Source: Heliopora coerulea | Taxonomy: Eukaryota; Cnidaria; Anthozoa; Scleralcyonacea; Helioporidae | NCBI GenBank assembly: GCA_030142905.1 | Contig: JASJOG010000072.1 | Span: 124,001-188,000 of the forward strand | Direction: 5' to 3' | Length of the DNA stretch: 64,000 nt | In this document: positions 41,301 through 53,922 of the stretch, in pieces | Layout of the letters: each line of letters opens with the position of its first letter | How positions within the stretch are numbered: the stretch's first letter is position 1 | Notes under the pieces: model-generated | Told to the model about the DNA's origin: nothing | What the model saw: only the letters and a program-made list of their open reading frames with translations | Databases searched by the model: none | Made by a program: the position numbers and the translations under genes

Positions 41301-44300
41301 CTCAATTAACCAATTTTTGCATGGGTGAAGTTATATAATTTAATTCAGGCTAATGCAAAGTATATAACTTTGCTCTGCATACTGGCAGGCAATTTAACTA
41401 GTCAAAAGAAGGCTATCTCAACTAAAACAATAAAAAACAGACAGTATTATTAGTGTATTTTTACTGTACCAATCTGGGTACAAATTCATATGCAGAACTT
41501 GCACTCTGGTTCCTCACGCAGTACAGATACCATTTTCTGCTTGTTTGAGAAAACAACGTAGCCGCTCAGAACCACAAGTCTATCCTCTAGAATCCCCATT
41601 CCTGTTGGTAAAAATTCGAACCTGCACCTGTCACGAGAGAAAAAATTTACACAATAAAAATCACAGTACTATAGGCAAATCTCCAACTACTTCTTGATCT
41701 TGGCATCCACTATTTGGTGTGAGTAAATAAGCCCTCCCTCTCCATTAAGCTCTTGCCTCTATTAAGGCCCCCCCCCTCAAATGGACTTGAAATGAATAAG
41801 CTTCCAGGGAGGCGTAATAGAGGATTTATGGTATTTTTAATTTCAACCCTTGTATAGGTGGCCTTTGCTGACAAAGCCTTCCAGAACAAATTGGAAACAA
41901 GTGCTGCAGATCTTATCAGTTTTCTTATTAGAACAGCAGGAAAGGTGGGTAGCCAGGGTGTGCAATAGACATCTATGTGGAAGGTTAACTCTTTAAGCTA
42001 GAACCCAGTCTTAATTTGTGACTTTACAATGTACTCCAACACCTGCTGAATTTACTCATCAAGGGGCGAAATCTGAGCTGCTTTGTGAACGACGTGATTA
42101 ACCTATCTCAGTTAACCTATTAATTCCCAAAAGGTTCTTTCATAATTTTCACTCTGGTTAACCTGCCAGGATTGTAGTCATGAAAAGGTGACCTTGGCGG
42201 CTTTGAAATAATATTTGCATTTTTTTATTTTTGAAAGATAATTCAGCTTCCGATATTGCATTTTTAGAGAGATAAATATTACTGCCGTGACTCTGCTTAC
42301 GATTTCTTGCTTGTAAAGACAATGCAGCATTTTCAAAATCTGTCACATAACCGTAGCACAAAGAAAAGCACGTGTTTGGCCATTCTTGCACAGTTTTGTG
42401 GCTCACTGTCATTGCTTTAATGCGTATATATTAGGATTATCTTGAATGCCAGAAAAGGTGGGAAGCTCTGGTATCCTTTTACAAATTGCCTGAGAACTGG
42501 AAAGTAATGGAAAAGGAACTTAAAGAAAAGGGGGTAAGTAAATTTCATCATTTTGCAATGTAGTGTAGTGTCTAGGCCAGCAGAAGATATACCGATATTT
42601 CGGTATATCGCGATATGTCTCCTCACGATACGAACATCGATATGCAGAACACATTATCGATATATTTCGATACAGTTACCACGATTTTCCTGGTCGAAGA
42701 GCCGAGCCCTTAATAAGTTGACAACTACCGATATCTCCTTGACCGATTAAGGGGCAAGGGCACTCTTTAATATTTTTCTCTGGCTAATGCCAGACTATTT
42801 TACTGGTCGAAGGAATGAGCCTGCCCCTTAATGGGTTTAAAGTCCAGTCTGTTGTTTTTTGTACTTTATTTTAAGTTGAACTTATGTCAAAAGAACAAGA
42901 CATGTGATTATTTCCAGGTTCGACCCTCAATATTCTTGGAACTAAATACGTATTGTGTATCATATGGTGATAACTAGCCTCCCGTCGATTCTCTTCACCA
43001 AAGACTGAGGAAGTCTAGCATATCTAAATCAAATAAATATAAATTTCTGTTTCTTCTTGCACCCAGAGGGCAGGCTAATCTCGGCAACGTCGCCAGCAAG
43101 ATATTTTAATATAGCAGAAAGCTGTAGCTGGCTCCTTTTCCGGTGAACCAACGAGCTGTCTGAGACTATTGAATCCAGGTTTATTAACAAAATCCAACAA
43201 CGTTTGTTTTTTAGGTTCCGTACATTACGTTCTATGATGTGGTTCTAGATTTTATTGTGTTGGATGCATTTGTAGACCTGGAAAATCCTCCTTACTCAGT
43301 CCAAGCCGCTATACAGAACAGATGGCTTCCTACGTATATTCAGCGAACGGTAGGGACCGGCTCAGAAAGTTTTATGTTTTTTTTATTGATTTAGCAGGAG
43401 GTTGGGTTTTCACCGATGATCACTAAACCTTTCTCAAGGTCATACCTCAGGGAAGCGACTTTTGAGCCCCAGACGGGACCGAACCCGCAACCGTCCGATG
43501 ACCGCTGACAGGTATGAGCTTGACGAACGTACTGTGATCATCCTTGAATATCTCCAAGATCCCACACTCAAAACACTACTCTCACTTCGTATTTTCTTAT
43601 TTTTTTTTATGAATTTCTTGAAGGGTTTGGAAACCGCTGTGTGGGGAGTTTTAAAAGCGAAAATGCAAATGTTGCAGGTAAATTCGTTTTTTCATGGAAT
43701 TGTGACAATATTTTTGATGTTATAAACCACTAGCCATAAATGGTGGTTTAACTTGCAACTCTCAGAAAGGAAAGAAAATCATAATTGTTTTGTTTTCTCT
43801 CTCTTCCTGTTTAGGAGCCCACTGGATTTCTTATGCACTTTTATCATCTTACGGAAATCTTAACTCCAGTTTTGGCCTGGGGCTTTTTGGGATCTGATGA
43901 ACAGCTTACAAAGGCATGTGACATATTCAAGGTAAAGGACTTGATGCGGGTCAGTCTGTGCTTGTGCAGTGTACTGATTACACATTAACCTCGTTTGTTA
44001 GGTCTGTTAGGTAGGAAAGTGTTTACCTGAGGTTTTTATTCAGACTTCTCGACGAAGGAGCGTGGTCTGTGCGGAAAAAACCGAGGGAAAATACTTTCCC
44101 GTACAGGCCGAACAAACGAGGTTAATAAGGAATTTATTATATGGCTTTTGGTTTCTTTCTTCATCGCTTTTAATTAGGTTTTGTCTTCGTGAGTTGTCCG
44201 CTTAAGTTTCCTTTTTTCTTTTTACCTATTACTTCGTTTTTTGGGTTTTTTTTCTTCGTCTGTTCGTCTAGTATTCAGCTTAAGATTGTCGTTGAGAACA

Positions 44301-45313
44301 TTCAGCTTCTTTTTTCGTGGTTTGTTGTTAAAAATATTTTGTAGAACTTACCTAAATCTGGTTTGTCTGTCTTCAAATCTACTAGAAATTTCCCCGCCAA
44401 AACTTGCCGGTCTGTGCGAATAACTAAGGTAAAAAGTTCAAAGGTTGATAACTCCCGTGACTGATCTCAAAAAATTCAACGTTTCGAGCAAAGGCCCTTC
44501 GTCAGGAAAGACACGTGTTCAGAACGGTTTTTTCCTATTCGCAGTATTCTATTCTTATATCACTGCATGAAACACTTATTGCACGGCTAGGCAGCCAATC
44601 AGCGTGCGTCATTTTGCGTACAGGCCGGATAGCAAGGTCAGCCATATTACAAAATAGGTTATCTAATCGAACAAATCTTTTTCAACTGAAACGATTTTTG
44701 AAGTTTTCAAAGCGGCGATTGAGAAACCCATTAACCAGTGCGTTGCGTGGCGTAAGAAAGTGGAAGAATGAAGTTGAGAAGTGTGTGTAGCACACACATG
44801 ATATGAGCCAAGAAATTGCTTTCAGAATTTCGAATTCTTACTAATGCTTATGTTGGGGCAAGTATTCAGGTGGAGCTAAAAAGAGAAAAATATGTAAGGT
44901 TAGTGTTATTAAAGTGGGATTCATGAGGACGCAAAGCATTATGGTTACATGTACAATCTGCATCTTTTTCGGTACCGCCAATTGGACTTTCTCATTATTT
45001 GGAAGGTCCCCCCCCTTGACAAGTAAAATCGAGAGTGGTAGACTACGTCCTTTTTAGGGAAAGTGTCAAAACTCTTCCCCTTAGCGGTGTCGTGAGTTGT
45101 GTATTTCGTTGTTTTTGGTAACATACGGTAATTATCTTGCATATTCTTTTACAGGAACAGCTCATGGGATACATTCAGGATATTTTTAATTTCCAGTCAT
45201 CAAATTATACCTCTGCTGAAAGTTTGGCAAAAGACATTTCAAGACTAGCTGAAGAGAGGTATGAAAATTTGAAGCCGTTATTGTCTCAAGCACATGGTAA
45301 TGGAACACTTTAG
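38161..45313 (+). CDS. MIGA: mitoguardin (MIGA/FAM73) homologue, complete, 12 exons
   Basis: An outer-mitochondrial-membrane protein that promotes mitochondrial fusion and lipid transfer at ER contacts. Exons: 38161-38344, 39804-40008, 40234-40381, 40680-40753, 40868-40936, 41020-41092, 41858-41944, 42435-42533, 43215-43349, 43624-43677, 43815-43931, 45155-45313; 1404 bp, 467 aa, all phases compatible. Residues about 11-33 are a single N-terminal membrane segment (VFSVTNTLLLGAGALYLVAF). The junction of exons 1 and 2 gives YEMNAEG|IEQFTKALSEWN, the family pattern of a helix before the acidic region. DSFLSAEDEIE resembles the family's FFAT-like VAP-binding site. Conserved core: GCSSDVEFLAKVHCIREA, FYDVVLDFIVLDAFVDLENP, WGVLKAKMQML, GFLMHFYHLTEILTPVLAWG. 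The protein is about 125 aa shorter than the human ones, mainly in the linker after the membrane segment. Confidence 0.9.
38345..39803 (+). other. mitoguardin intron 1, CpG-poor
   Basis: About 1.46 kb with few CpG dinucleotides after about 38.55 kb, a (TA)n patch near 38882 and no recognised repeat or exon. Confidence 0.5.
41093..41857 (+). other. mitoguardin intron 6
   Basis: CpG-poor until about 41.5 kb. A fragment with AATAAGCC and CCCCCCCTC words at about 41715-41830 resembles the AATAAACGCCCC-type phrase in roquin intron 3 (about 22990-23065). No exon seen. Confidence 0.45.
42534..43214 (+). other. mitoguardin intron 8 with CGATAT-rich stretch
   Basis: From about 42585 to 42745 the sequence is full of CGATAT/ATATCG words (ACCGATATTTCGGTATATCG and others). 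This is a self-complementary AT/CG-rich patch that may be the decayed end of a DNA transposon. No exon. Confidence 0.4.
43984..44126. mobile_element. foldback element in mitoguardin intron 11
   Basis: ATTAACCTCGTTTGTTAGGT at the left matches in inverse the right end GAACAAACGAGGTTAAT. Inner parts GTAGGAAAGTGTTT and ACTTTCCC-type words extend the stem. About 143 bp. Confidence 0.7.
44435..45154 (+). other. rest of mitoguardin intron 11: repeat fragments
   Basis: 44438-44530 is a single arm of the foldback family seen at 37086-37219. The dispersed phrase CCCCTTGACAAGTAAAATCG lies at about 45010. The frame at 44515-44790 has no recognisable product. No exon before the acceptor at 45153-45154. 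Confidence 0.45.
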
Positions 45314-48300
45314 AAAAAGGGGATGTTTACATATTCGAACCAGCAATGTAGACAGACCCCTTGCGACATCCGAATAACACATCAGTATTATCGTCGAGGA
45401 TCGCTTACTTAGAAAATTTGGTAGTGTTTACTAAACAATTGAGGTCTATCTCACGCACCGTCCGATTGCCATGCTGAATTTCGTTAAATGATTTCAACCA
45501 CACACGATTGATTTTGGTGTAAAACATCAAAAACTGTTTGGCTTGGCAGCCTGAATTAGGTTTGGCATAGCAACACACTTCATCAGGCTCTGAGTTGCCG
45601 GGCCACTCTGGCGCACAATTTTAAGCGGAGGGAGGACCAGTACAAGACTTATTGACGGTTTTTTTCTTTTTTTCCCTTTTTGAGCAAAAAATACCGATGA
45701 CTATAATGATGGTTTGGATGTATGACACATACATTGTACTATTTTAAAATTTTTACTCAAAAGATCTGAGAATGCGATGGTTTGATGACAAGTTTTTTTT
45801 GTGGTGTGTGTGCGTAAAATTTCATTTCCCTCCCAATAATCCGTAGTCCTACCGTTATTTTGTGCCCTGTACAAGTGTCCTGAACTGTTGTTTCACAGTT
45901 TTTGATAAAGCTTGCCAACAGCTATGTGGTTTTTGCATCTTCCCTCGCGTATTGCCACCCATGAAAAAGTGGTTTCGCGGACAACGATTTTAACTATTCA
46001 CGGCGGGCAGTTTTTGTTAAAGATCAAATCAGAAGGTTATTCGCACTTTAATTTTCTTTTTGGAGTAGATATTTTAGTTTTACCATGTTTAATCCTGAAC
46101 TTTTTGATTCGAGGATTATGTACTTTTTCGAGAAAAATTCCCGACTTCTAAATGTCCACAACATAGACTTTTATAACGCCTCTATTATCGACAAAGGACA
46201 CTATAGAATTCGGAAAACACTAGAATCCTGGCACACTGCCTCAACCAACCAAGCGACAATAACTCCCGAGCACTCCCAGGACAATACTCGATCCTCCTAC
46301 GGAAATAGTTCCCTATAACCTTTGTATCCGAACCATTCTTATTGTAATTCCACCGCTTTACCCATTACGTCATTCCCGCTCATCACTTGTATATATAGAA
46401 CACACCATCTTATTACTCTTTATTCTTCCTGTTGAAGACTGTAGCCAGACAATCGAAAGCTCGAAAATAAAATAATTCCAGGTCAGAGAACGACTCTTTA
46501 TATCATGTATAAACCTGACCGCGCATCCTCTATCTTTAAATGTACCGGAGTTACTTTCGAATGCCGACTATTGCAATGTAATACATTTGTTCATTTTATA
46601 AGACAATACCATTTGCACAACTTGCTTATAGTGAAACACACGAGAATTAGCGGGTGAACCAATGAGTGAAATTTTTATGTCTTGTAATGGCACTTCGACC
46701 AATTATGTCGGGGATAGGTTGTTATGAACAGTGACGTAAAGACAGTAGAGGGTGTGGTTGTAAACACCTTTTGTTATAACACAAGAACTTAAGCGTTGTT
46801 GACAAGGAACGTGGCGATGAACTATTGAAAGTACGTTTAAAAAGGGAAGAAAGCTTTTCCTAGTGACATCGTGGAAACTAGGTTCCGAGAAGGATAATCC
46901 ATGAGTATGAGTTTAACTGGAGTATGAGTTTAACTGACGAGAGCATCGAGGACAAACTGCAGCGAATCATAAGGCGGGTATCTTGCGATATAGACTGTTG
47001 TGGGTTTATTACATACACCAGGAGGACACTCACAAGGTACAAAATCACATGTGTCAACGGGCCTTCAATTAAGAAAGGTTATTGCCTACGGGCGGATGAC
47101 CCTATTTATTCGATAAATTGGAGTATCTCAAGAAAAAAAATAGTCATGAACCAAAGTTCTAATTTCAAACTTAATTTTCAATCTTTTTAAAGTTATATTA
47201 ACATTTCATTTGTTAATTTCTCACTTTTGTAAAAACGATTGTCTGACTGAATATGTATGTACAAAACATTGGTGGCTCCGAAGAGTGAAATGTTTATTTG
47301 TATTGATGACTAGTCGAAGCGTTGAGAATGAAAATAAAAATGATTTAAATCTTAGGAGTCACCATGGTCATTTATTTAAAATACTCTGGTTTATATCAAA
47401 GATTCTGGAGATTTAAGTTTAAATACCATGACTCATAAGTTACCTTGCTATGCTATAAAGATTCTGGTGGCACAGCGGGCTTGAGCATCAGGCTAGCATT
47501 CAGGAGGTTGTTGGTCTGAGTCTAGTCCAAAGCTTGGGGTATTTTTGTTATCGAAGAATTGACAACTCTGACAGGCACAACGGCACTCCCAGGATTTTTG
47601 TAAGTGGGGAGGGGGGGGGGGGGCGCTAGAATGTTAAATCAGCCTCCACTTTAATTGGGGCTACCGGTAGCATGCTCTCCCAAGAATATTTTACATTTTT
47701 CACAATCTCTGCTAGACCAATTCTGGCATTATGAGTTGACAGTCTTCACACACAACACACCAGTAAGGTGACGGAGAAATTATAGCATTTCACGGTCGTC
47801 TGTGAGAGCCATTGCACCCGCTACCCTGTTCGCTTTTAGTTTTAAGTTACATCTTTTTTATTATTTTTTTTACGTGGAGTTTCTGATCGATTGAAAACTG
47901 TAAGTTTCCAGTAATGTATCCTACACGAGAGGAAGTGTTTGATCTGATTTTCAAACACCAGGAAGTGAGTTGAGGGGGAAACGTCGCAAAAATTGTTTCG
48001 ATTTTCCATTGGTTACCCAGTGACCAACAAAATACTTTGCAACGATCGATCGCAGAACCAAACGATTCGCCTTCGCCCTAAATCAACTGGAATAGGACGA
48101 GAGACCCCATCAGAACGTATTGTTTCGATAATATTCCTAATTCTTTGTTCGACCTACGGGAGTTGCAAACATGCGATCTATAGAAAGTTGATGTTATGAC
48201 ATAAGGTATTCATAACTTGCGCAATACGTATCTTTACTCACAGCTTTAGCAAACAAGTAATTGTCGGCGTTTACCTGAGATGAGAAGAGGAGGGACTGAT

Positions 48301-48373
48301 TTCTTGCACGTATTGCTTCCTCATTTGTGGTAAATTGCAGTAGCGCTCAGAACAGCTCTATCTGGCGGTAGTG
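45314..48373. other. intergenic region with repeat remains
   Basis: It holds the PLE remnant at 46085-46490, a perfect 17-bp direct repeat (GAGTATGAGTTTAACTG twice, from about 46903), and a fragment with ACTGTTGTGGGTTTATTACA near 46996 related to one near 13012-13040. A poly-G run lies near 47607. No supported gene. The promoter of the gene at 48374 should lie near its right end. Confidence 0.5.
46085..46490 (+). pseudogene. decayed Penelope-like element 3' end
   Basis: The frame reads FFEKNSRLLNVHNIDFYNAS and GHYRIRKTLESWHTASTNQA. A one-base deletion near 46256 then shifts it; the coding-like sequence goes on in the next frame (NNSRALPGQYSILLRK) to a stop at 46317. A tail with short AT-rich words and TCGAAAGCTCGAAAATAAAA follows. 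From memory this resembles the C-terminal, post-GIY-YIG part of coral PLE proteins; the link is by pattern only and differs from the intact element at 4986. Confidence 0.45.
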
Positions 48374-51300
48374 ATGTACAAAACATTTCTACTGTTTCTC
48401 CACTTCTTGGTCATTTATCATGAGACCGCACAACTGTGTTATGGCCTCAGTTTAACTCCTTCTTATGGTCTATGTGATGTTGGTGGCGCTATTACTAGCT
48501 TCAACGGTTCCATCACTGGAAACTCTGGCAATGATTGCGCCCGACTCATCCTTGCACCGAAGGGATACAGAATCGAAGTAACTATTTACAAAAACACTCG
48601 TGTTGGGGACCCAGCCGATCTATCTTTTTACGATGGAGGTACAAACTACAATAACTCCGAAGTTACGAAATTCTACCGTTACCACGTACAACGAACAGAT
48701 CAGACAGTCACAAGTACCAGTAATGCTCTTGTGATTCAACTAGACAAACTCAGTACACGTACAACACTGAACATGACTTTCACCATGTTTTGTCAGCCGT
48801 CGACAAGATGTGAGTGCTTACCAATTATAAGAGGGCAAAGTAAATGCATTCTTTCTGCTGGCATTCACCGTGGAGATATACTGGAAAGAGAATGCACTGT
48901 GAACTGCATGCAAGAACACTACGTTCTTAGCCGAAGTTTACTAGTAAGAGGTCAACCTTATAGACTGAGCTGCTCTATGGATCATAACAAGCACATTGAC
49001 CAGTGGGAGACGATATTACATCATGACAAGTTGGACGACGAGAACCAAATTACTTGCTCCAAAGTAAACATTGCAACGCAAGTTGTGTCAGGTTTCTCTT
49101 TCAGCTATTACAATATTTCTTGTCAAGACGTGAACGTGAAGTTTATCGAAAGTAGAGTCAGAGAGCACATCGTCAACCGCACATCTGTACCATCTGTTGG
49201 TGAATGCTTCAAGAATCCAGAAGCCAAGGATAACCCAAACTGCACGGTTGAAAGCGTGAATGTCTCTTGTACTGGCGTTAATAATGACACTGCATCACAA
49301 ATTACGTTATTGGTTCACGACAACATATTACAATCCGCCAATCTGACAATGACAAGAAAAAGATATAATGATTTGTACAGTTCGTTTAGAAATAATCTAA
49401 CTTCAAGTCTTCGACAATTTATTGCAGAAAATCTTGCAATTGGAAATGCAAGTGCAGCTAAAATTGACCAGCTTAGTCAGACATACCTAATATCCAACTG
49501 TCCAGAAAATACAATACAGACCTTTCAAAATATCAAATTGGGTACTGGCTGTATTAATTGTCCAACACATTTTCAAAAAGTTCATCCAAGTGGTGGTTTC
49601 TATCACTGTGTAATTTGTGCGAATGGTACGCGTCGAAAAAATGAAGAACAAACATGTACTCCAGGTTTGCGGAATTACTCAAAACCATCCTTCGATTACT
49701 GTCAACATACTTGCAGTCTTGGAAAGTATTTCAATGTAAATTCAGCTCTATGTGAGTGGTGTCCTTATGGAACCTACCAAAATTCCACTAGTACTGTCAA
49801 CCCAACTTGTAAAACCTGTCCTGATAATAAGACAACAGGATTTGTTGGAGCAAAAAGTGAATCAGAATGTATCCATCTTTGCCCTGCTGGCCAATATTTA
49901 AGGTATTTAACATGTGAAAATTGTGGAGTTGGTTATTTTATGCCAAATGAGAGCAACCGACTTCATAAATGCTATAAATGTCCTCTTGGAAATACCACTC
50001 TAGATATTGGTACCAAAAGCATTGATGCTTGCATTGACAAGTGCTCCATGGGTGAGTATTTTAATATTTCTAGGAAAGCATGTCTTCCCTGCCCTAATAA
50101 CACATACCAAGATGAAGTTAATAAGACTAACACAAGAAGTTGTAAGAATTGCCCTCCAAATACTGTTACTGCACATGTCGGTTCCAGAACTTCAGCAGCC
50201 TGTCTTGGACCATGTGGGGCAGGGCAATACATGGATATTTTGTCTGAAAAGTGCTCTCCATGCCCTCAAAATACCTACTATGACATGGCTGACCATGTTA
50301 GTTTTTCCTGTAAGCCTTGTGGAATGTACAAAATCACACAAAACATTGGATCAAGAAATGTATCCGAATGCATTTACAATTGTGGCAGAGGTGAATTCTT
50401 TAACAAAACAATTAACAAATGTGGAAAGTGTGAAGTTAACACATTTCAAAATGAAATTGGTAGTGACATCTGCAAGTTATGTCCAGGAAAAACATTTACG
50501 CTGACAGCTGGTTCAACGATATGCATCAGCCCATGTCAATATGGACAATTCCTGAATAAATCTGCTGAACAGTGCCAAAACTGTTCAAATGGTTACTACC
50601 AGAACATTTCAGATCACAGGTCTGACAAGTGTTACCCTTGTCCTTTAGATTTTTATAATAACAATCTTGGAACAAGAAACTGCACTGTATGTCCAGGTCA
50701 AACCATTACTGTTGTTACAGGAGCAATAAGTCAATCTGAGTGCATAAATACATGTGAACCTGGCACATTTTTAAATAAGTCAAGGAAAAGCTGCCAGGAA
50801 TGCTTGAAAGGTTTCTATCAAGATCAACACCAATATAGGCTTGAACATTGCAAGGAATGTCCATTTACAAATTTGACGACAATGGAAAGTGGCTCCACAA
50901 ATTTGGAACAATGTGTTGGTTACTGCACATCCTCTCCATGTCTTAATGGTGGAGAATGTGTGAAAGTAGTCAATGGCTTTAACTGCACTTGCCCTAGAAA
51001 CCTTCAAGGAAAGAGATGTGAGGTAATTACTGATGCTAAAGACACTGACTCTGTGGAACTTTCAGTGAGATTTCCTGACTTGGAGTGGAACCAAAGTCTT
51101 TTGGACTCAAATAGCATGGACTTCATTGAGCTTGCCAGGAACATAGAGAATACTGTGAGAGACAAAATTGACAGTGATGCAGCATTTCGTACTGTCAAGG
51201 TAAAGCAATTTAAACTAGGTAGCGTGATTAGTTTGTTGGAGCTCAGCTTTGTAGCAGGGGTTAACTTTACATCTCCTGTGGATACATTCTATGCTGCCAT

Positions 51301-53922
51301 TAATGATGGCAAGCTGGGTAATTTAGCAACTGATAAATCATCACTTAAGGTTGTCAACTTTACCTGTACTCAACCACTGGGAATGGAAAATGGCAGAATT
51401 CCTGACAAGGCTATTACCTCTGGTATTTCTGTTAATTATCATCAACCACCAAATGCTCGCTTGAACTCTCCTGGTCCAGGTTGGGCTCCACAGTCTCTTA
51501 TTGGTAATGACATTTACTTGCAAGTTGATTTTCAAGAAGTGATATTACTGACAGCTGTTGCAACACAAGGTTCTTCATTTCAAGGTGGAAGTTGGCTTCA
51601 AGCATATTTCCTTCAGTACAGTTCAGATGGCAGAAAATGGACTTACTACAAGGGAGATGGCATAGTCTATAAAGTAGGTGTTGAATTTATAAACACGTTA
51701 AACAAGGAATTTTTGTCAGTAAGCTAGGATGGACCATATTTGTAAATGGATACTGATTTAATATTTTTTTATGTTCATTTGAATTAGCCTTTATTGGAGG
51801 TCACAATTAGTAGCTAATATAAAAAAATATGAAAATGTACAATTACATACTAGCTTATGGGTTTTATAATACAAAGCCTTTTGTTGCTGAGGATTACATA
51901 CAGTATTTTATTTGAAATTTCTATTTTAGGTTCTTTCTGGTAATGATGATGTGAATTCAACAGTCCGAAATGATCTCAAGTATCCAGTTAAAACACGTTA
52001 CATAAGAATCTTTAATTACCATTTTGAAAAATGGATAAGCTTTCATGTTGAATTCTATGGTTGCCCAATTCCCAAAACAGTGGCATTACCAGTAGAGTTA
52101 TCTCCCACAGGATCACCAACAACAGGATCACCAGCAACAGGTATTTGTGTTGTGGTAATGTTTTGATTATAGCAAAACTATATCACCATTTCCAATTTTG
52201 AGTACCTAGATTCATTGTGATTAATCACAAATAAGCAATTGTTGCAATTAACTACAAACTATTAAGTTGATTGATTACCTCACTGATTCAGAAAATTTCA
52301 ATGCAAATGCCGTGAGAAATTTGCAAATGTTCTTGGGAACATTTTCAAAGTCCTTTAGAAGTTTTCCTGGGTCTCTTTGAAATTTTTACCTCAGTTCCTG
52401 TAACAGTTATAGTTTTTTGACTTCCTTTTCTGTGCAGAGAATTGCATTGGCTAAATTGGCCAATAAAAATAATCCTCCAATAGTGATGGACAGAATAGGG
52501 AGTTTTGTAACTTTCAAAGCAATTCAATAATGTAATATACCAAATTTGCAATCAAGAGAGGAAATCAAAGGTACAAACACTTGTTGCAGCTTCACCAGGA
52601 AATCTTTTTTAAAGGTTGAAACACACAAACTAAGCAAAACACTGCAGTCTGGAACATATTGCAGGGGTTAAATCCTTTCATGGGCATCATGAAATCATGC
52701 TGGGATGAGGAAAAGTTGAAATACAGCCATCCTCATAAGTAGCAAAAAGAAGTTTTCAGTCAACCCACTACATTAAGAGGCAAAGACTTGTCATCTTGTC
52801 AAAACAGTGTACCTATGCATCAAGCCTCAGGAAGAAAGCGTTACAGGTAGTTGTGCTTGTGCAATGAACTTGATGTGTCAGTTAACCCAAAATGTATTGA
52901 GTTGTCTTCTTTCATTTCATTGTCTTTTATGGAAAATTATACAGTTGGAGCTAATTGCCTAAGTATTGTTTGGTGGTGAACTGGCAGAACCCTAGTTTTT
53001 TTGTCAGTAAATAATTTTATGAAGGAAACATAGTGGTAGATGGAAATTTCATGCCAGTTTTAAAATAATTGTTGTTGGTTACCCTTATTGTTATAGTTGA
53101 CAAAGTGAAGAAGTAATCATTTGTTTCCACAGAAATATGATGGCTAGTATATTTAAAACAGAGGAAAAAGTACCATATATCTTGTGTCTGTTTTTGTTGT
53201 AACATCAAGAAACTGCTTGAATGGTTCTGACTTAAACATGTTATTGAATTAGGGTTAGAAGTTGCTAAAGAATCTAATGCAAACCAAGAAATAACAAGAT
53301 TCTTCAGTAGTTCTGTAGTATATTCTGAAATACTTTCAGTATGGTGAAGCAAAAGTTTAGTTTAGTTTATTTCAGTTGACTCCTACAAGTAGGGGAGGAT
53401 GGTTTATAAAGCTCCTCTACATCTTTCTTCTTGTGACATTCAGGCTTAGGTGATGGGTTAATGTTGTCACACGTGGTGTCACATGGCTTGCACAATGTAA
53501 CCTGTCAAAATTATATTTTTGAAATCATTTTATCAAAACCACTTGCAACTTTGCACAATATGAGCTTAAGTCCATGAAAATGAAGAATAAAATTTTATAG
53601 TGGTGTTCCACATGTTGTGCCCCTGATAATTCCTTCAAATAAAAAACCCCTTATTTTACACAAGTAGGCCTTGTATAGGACATTCATTAAAACAGGTTGT
53701 GTCAATTGTGATCATTTAGATGCCTCAAGAACTACTGCATCAGTTGATGATGATGGTGATGGTGGTAGCAATGTTGGACTCATTGTTGGACTTGTTCTTG
53801 GCATTCTTGTTCTTGGCTTCTTGGTTACAGTTGCTGTTTGGTGGGTGAAAAGGAAGAAAAATTCCCATACTTTAGGACATGGGTCATCTGTGCATATTAT
53901 GGAATTGAAAGAAAAGCATTAA
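48374..53922 (+). CDS. large single-pass membrane protein: CUB-like, Cys-rich repeats, EGF, SEA-like, F5/8C, TM
   Basis: Exons 48374-51673, 51930-52140 and 53720-53922 give 1237 aa in consistent phase. Signal peptide about 1-24 (MYKTFLLFLHFLVIYHETAQ). A CUB-like region spans about 30-140. About seven 55-residue Cys-rich repeats of the ephrin-receptor/GCC2-GCC3 type (CxPCPxNTYQ..., C..CP, G(S/T)...S.C) occupy about 376-845. One EGF domain spans about 848-880 (CTSSPCLNGGECVKV...CTCP). A SEA-like segment follows (885-990; SVRFPDLEWNQSLLD...FVAGVNF). A discoidin/F5-8C domain spans 997-1142, split by intron 1. A Thr/Ser/Pro stalk, a Gly-rich TM (about 1189-1212) and a 25-residue tail with KRKK complete it. 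More than 20 N-x-S/T sites are visible. No orthologue recognised; parts recall SCUBE proteins. Likely a cell-surface adhesion or recognition protein. Small exons hidden in intron 2 are possible. Confidence 0.85.
51674..51929 (+). other. first intron of the receptor-like gene (inside the F5/8C domain)
   Basis: The donor gtaggt follows GTC TAT AAA, and the acceptor TTTTAG precedes GTTCTTTCTGG. If unspliced, the frame stops at 51725-51727, giving a truncated form without the stalk and membrane segment, and so potentially secreted. Confidence 0.7.
52141..53719 (+). other. second intron of the receptor-like gene, no feature seen
   Basis: About 1.6 kb, AT-rich and CpG-poor. No transposon, repeat array or convincing internal exon was recognised. 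A short alternative exon encoding more stalk sequence cannot be ruled out by eye. Confidence 0.5.

Noticed and set aside
49972..51535. Additional frames inside the large exon at 48374-51673
   Set aside because: Shadow frames of the Cys-rich repeats in other phases; the main frame alone has domain logic.
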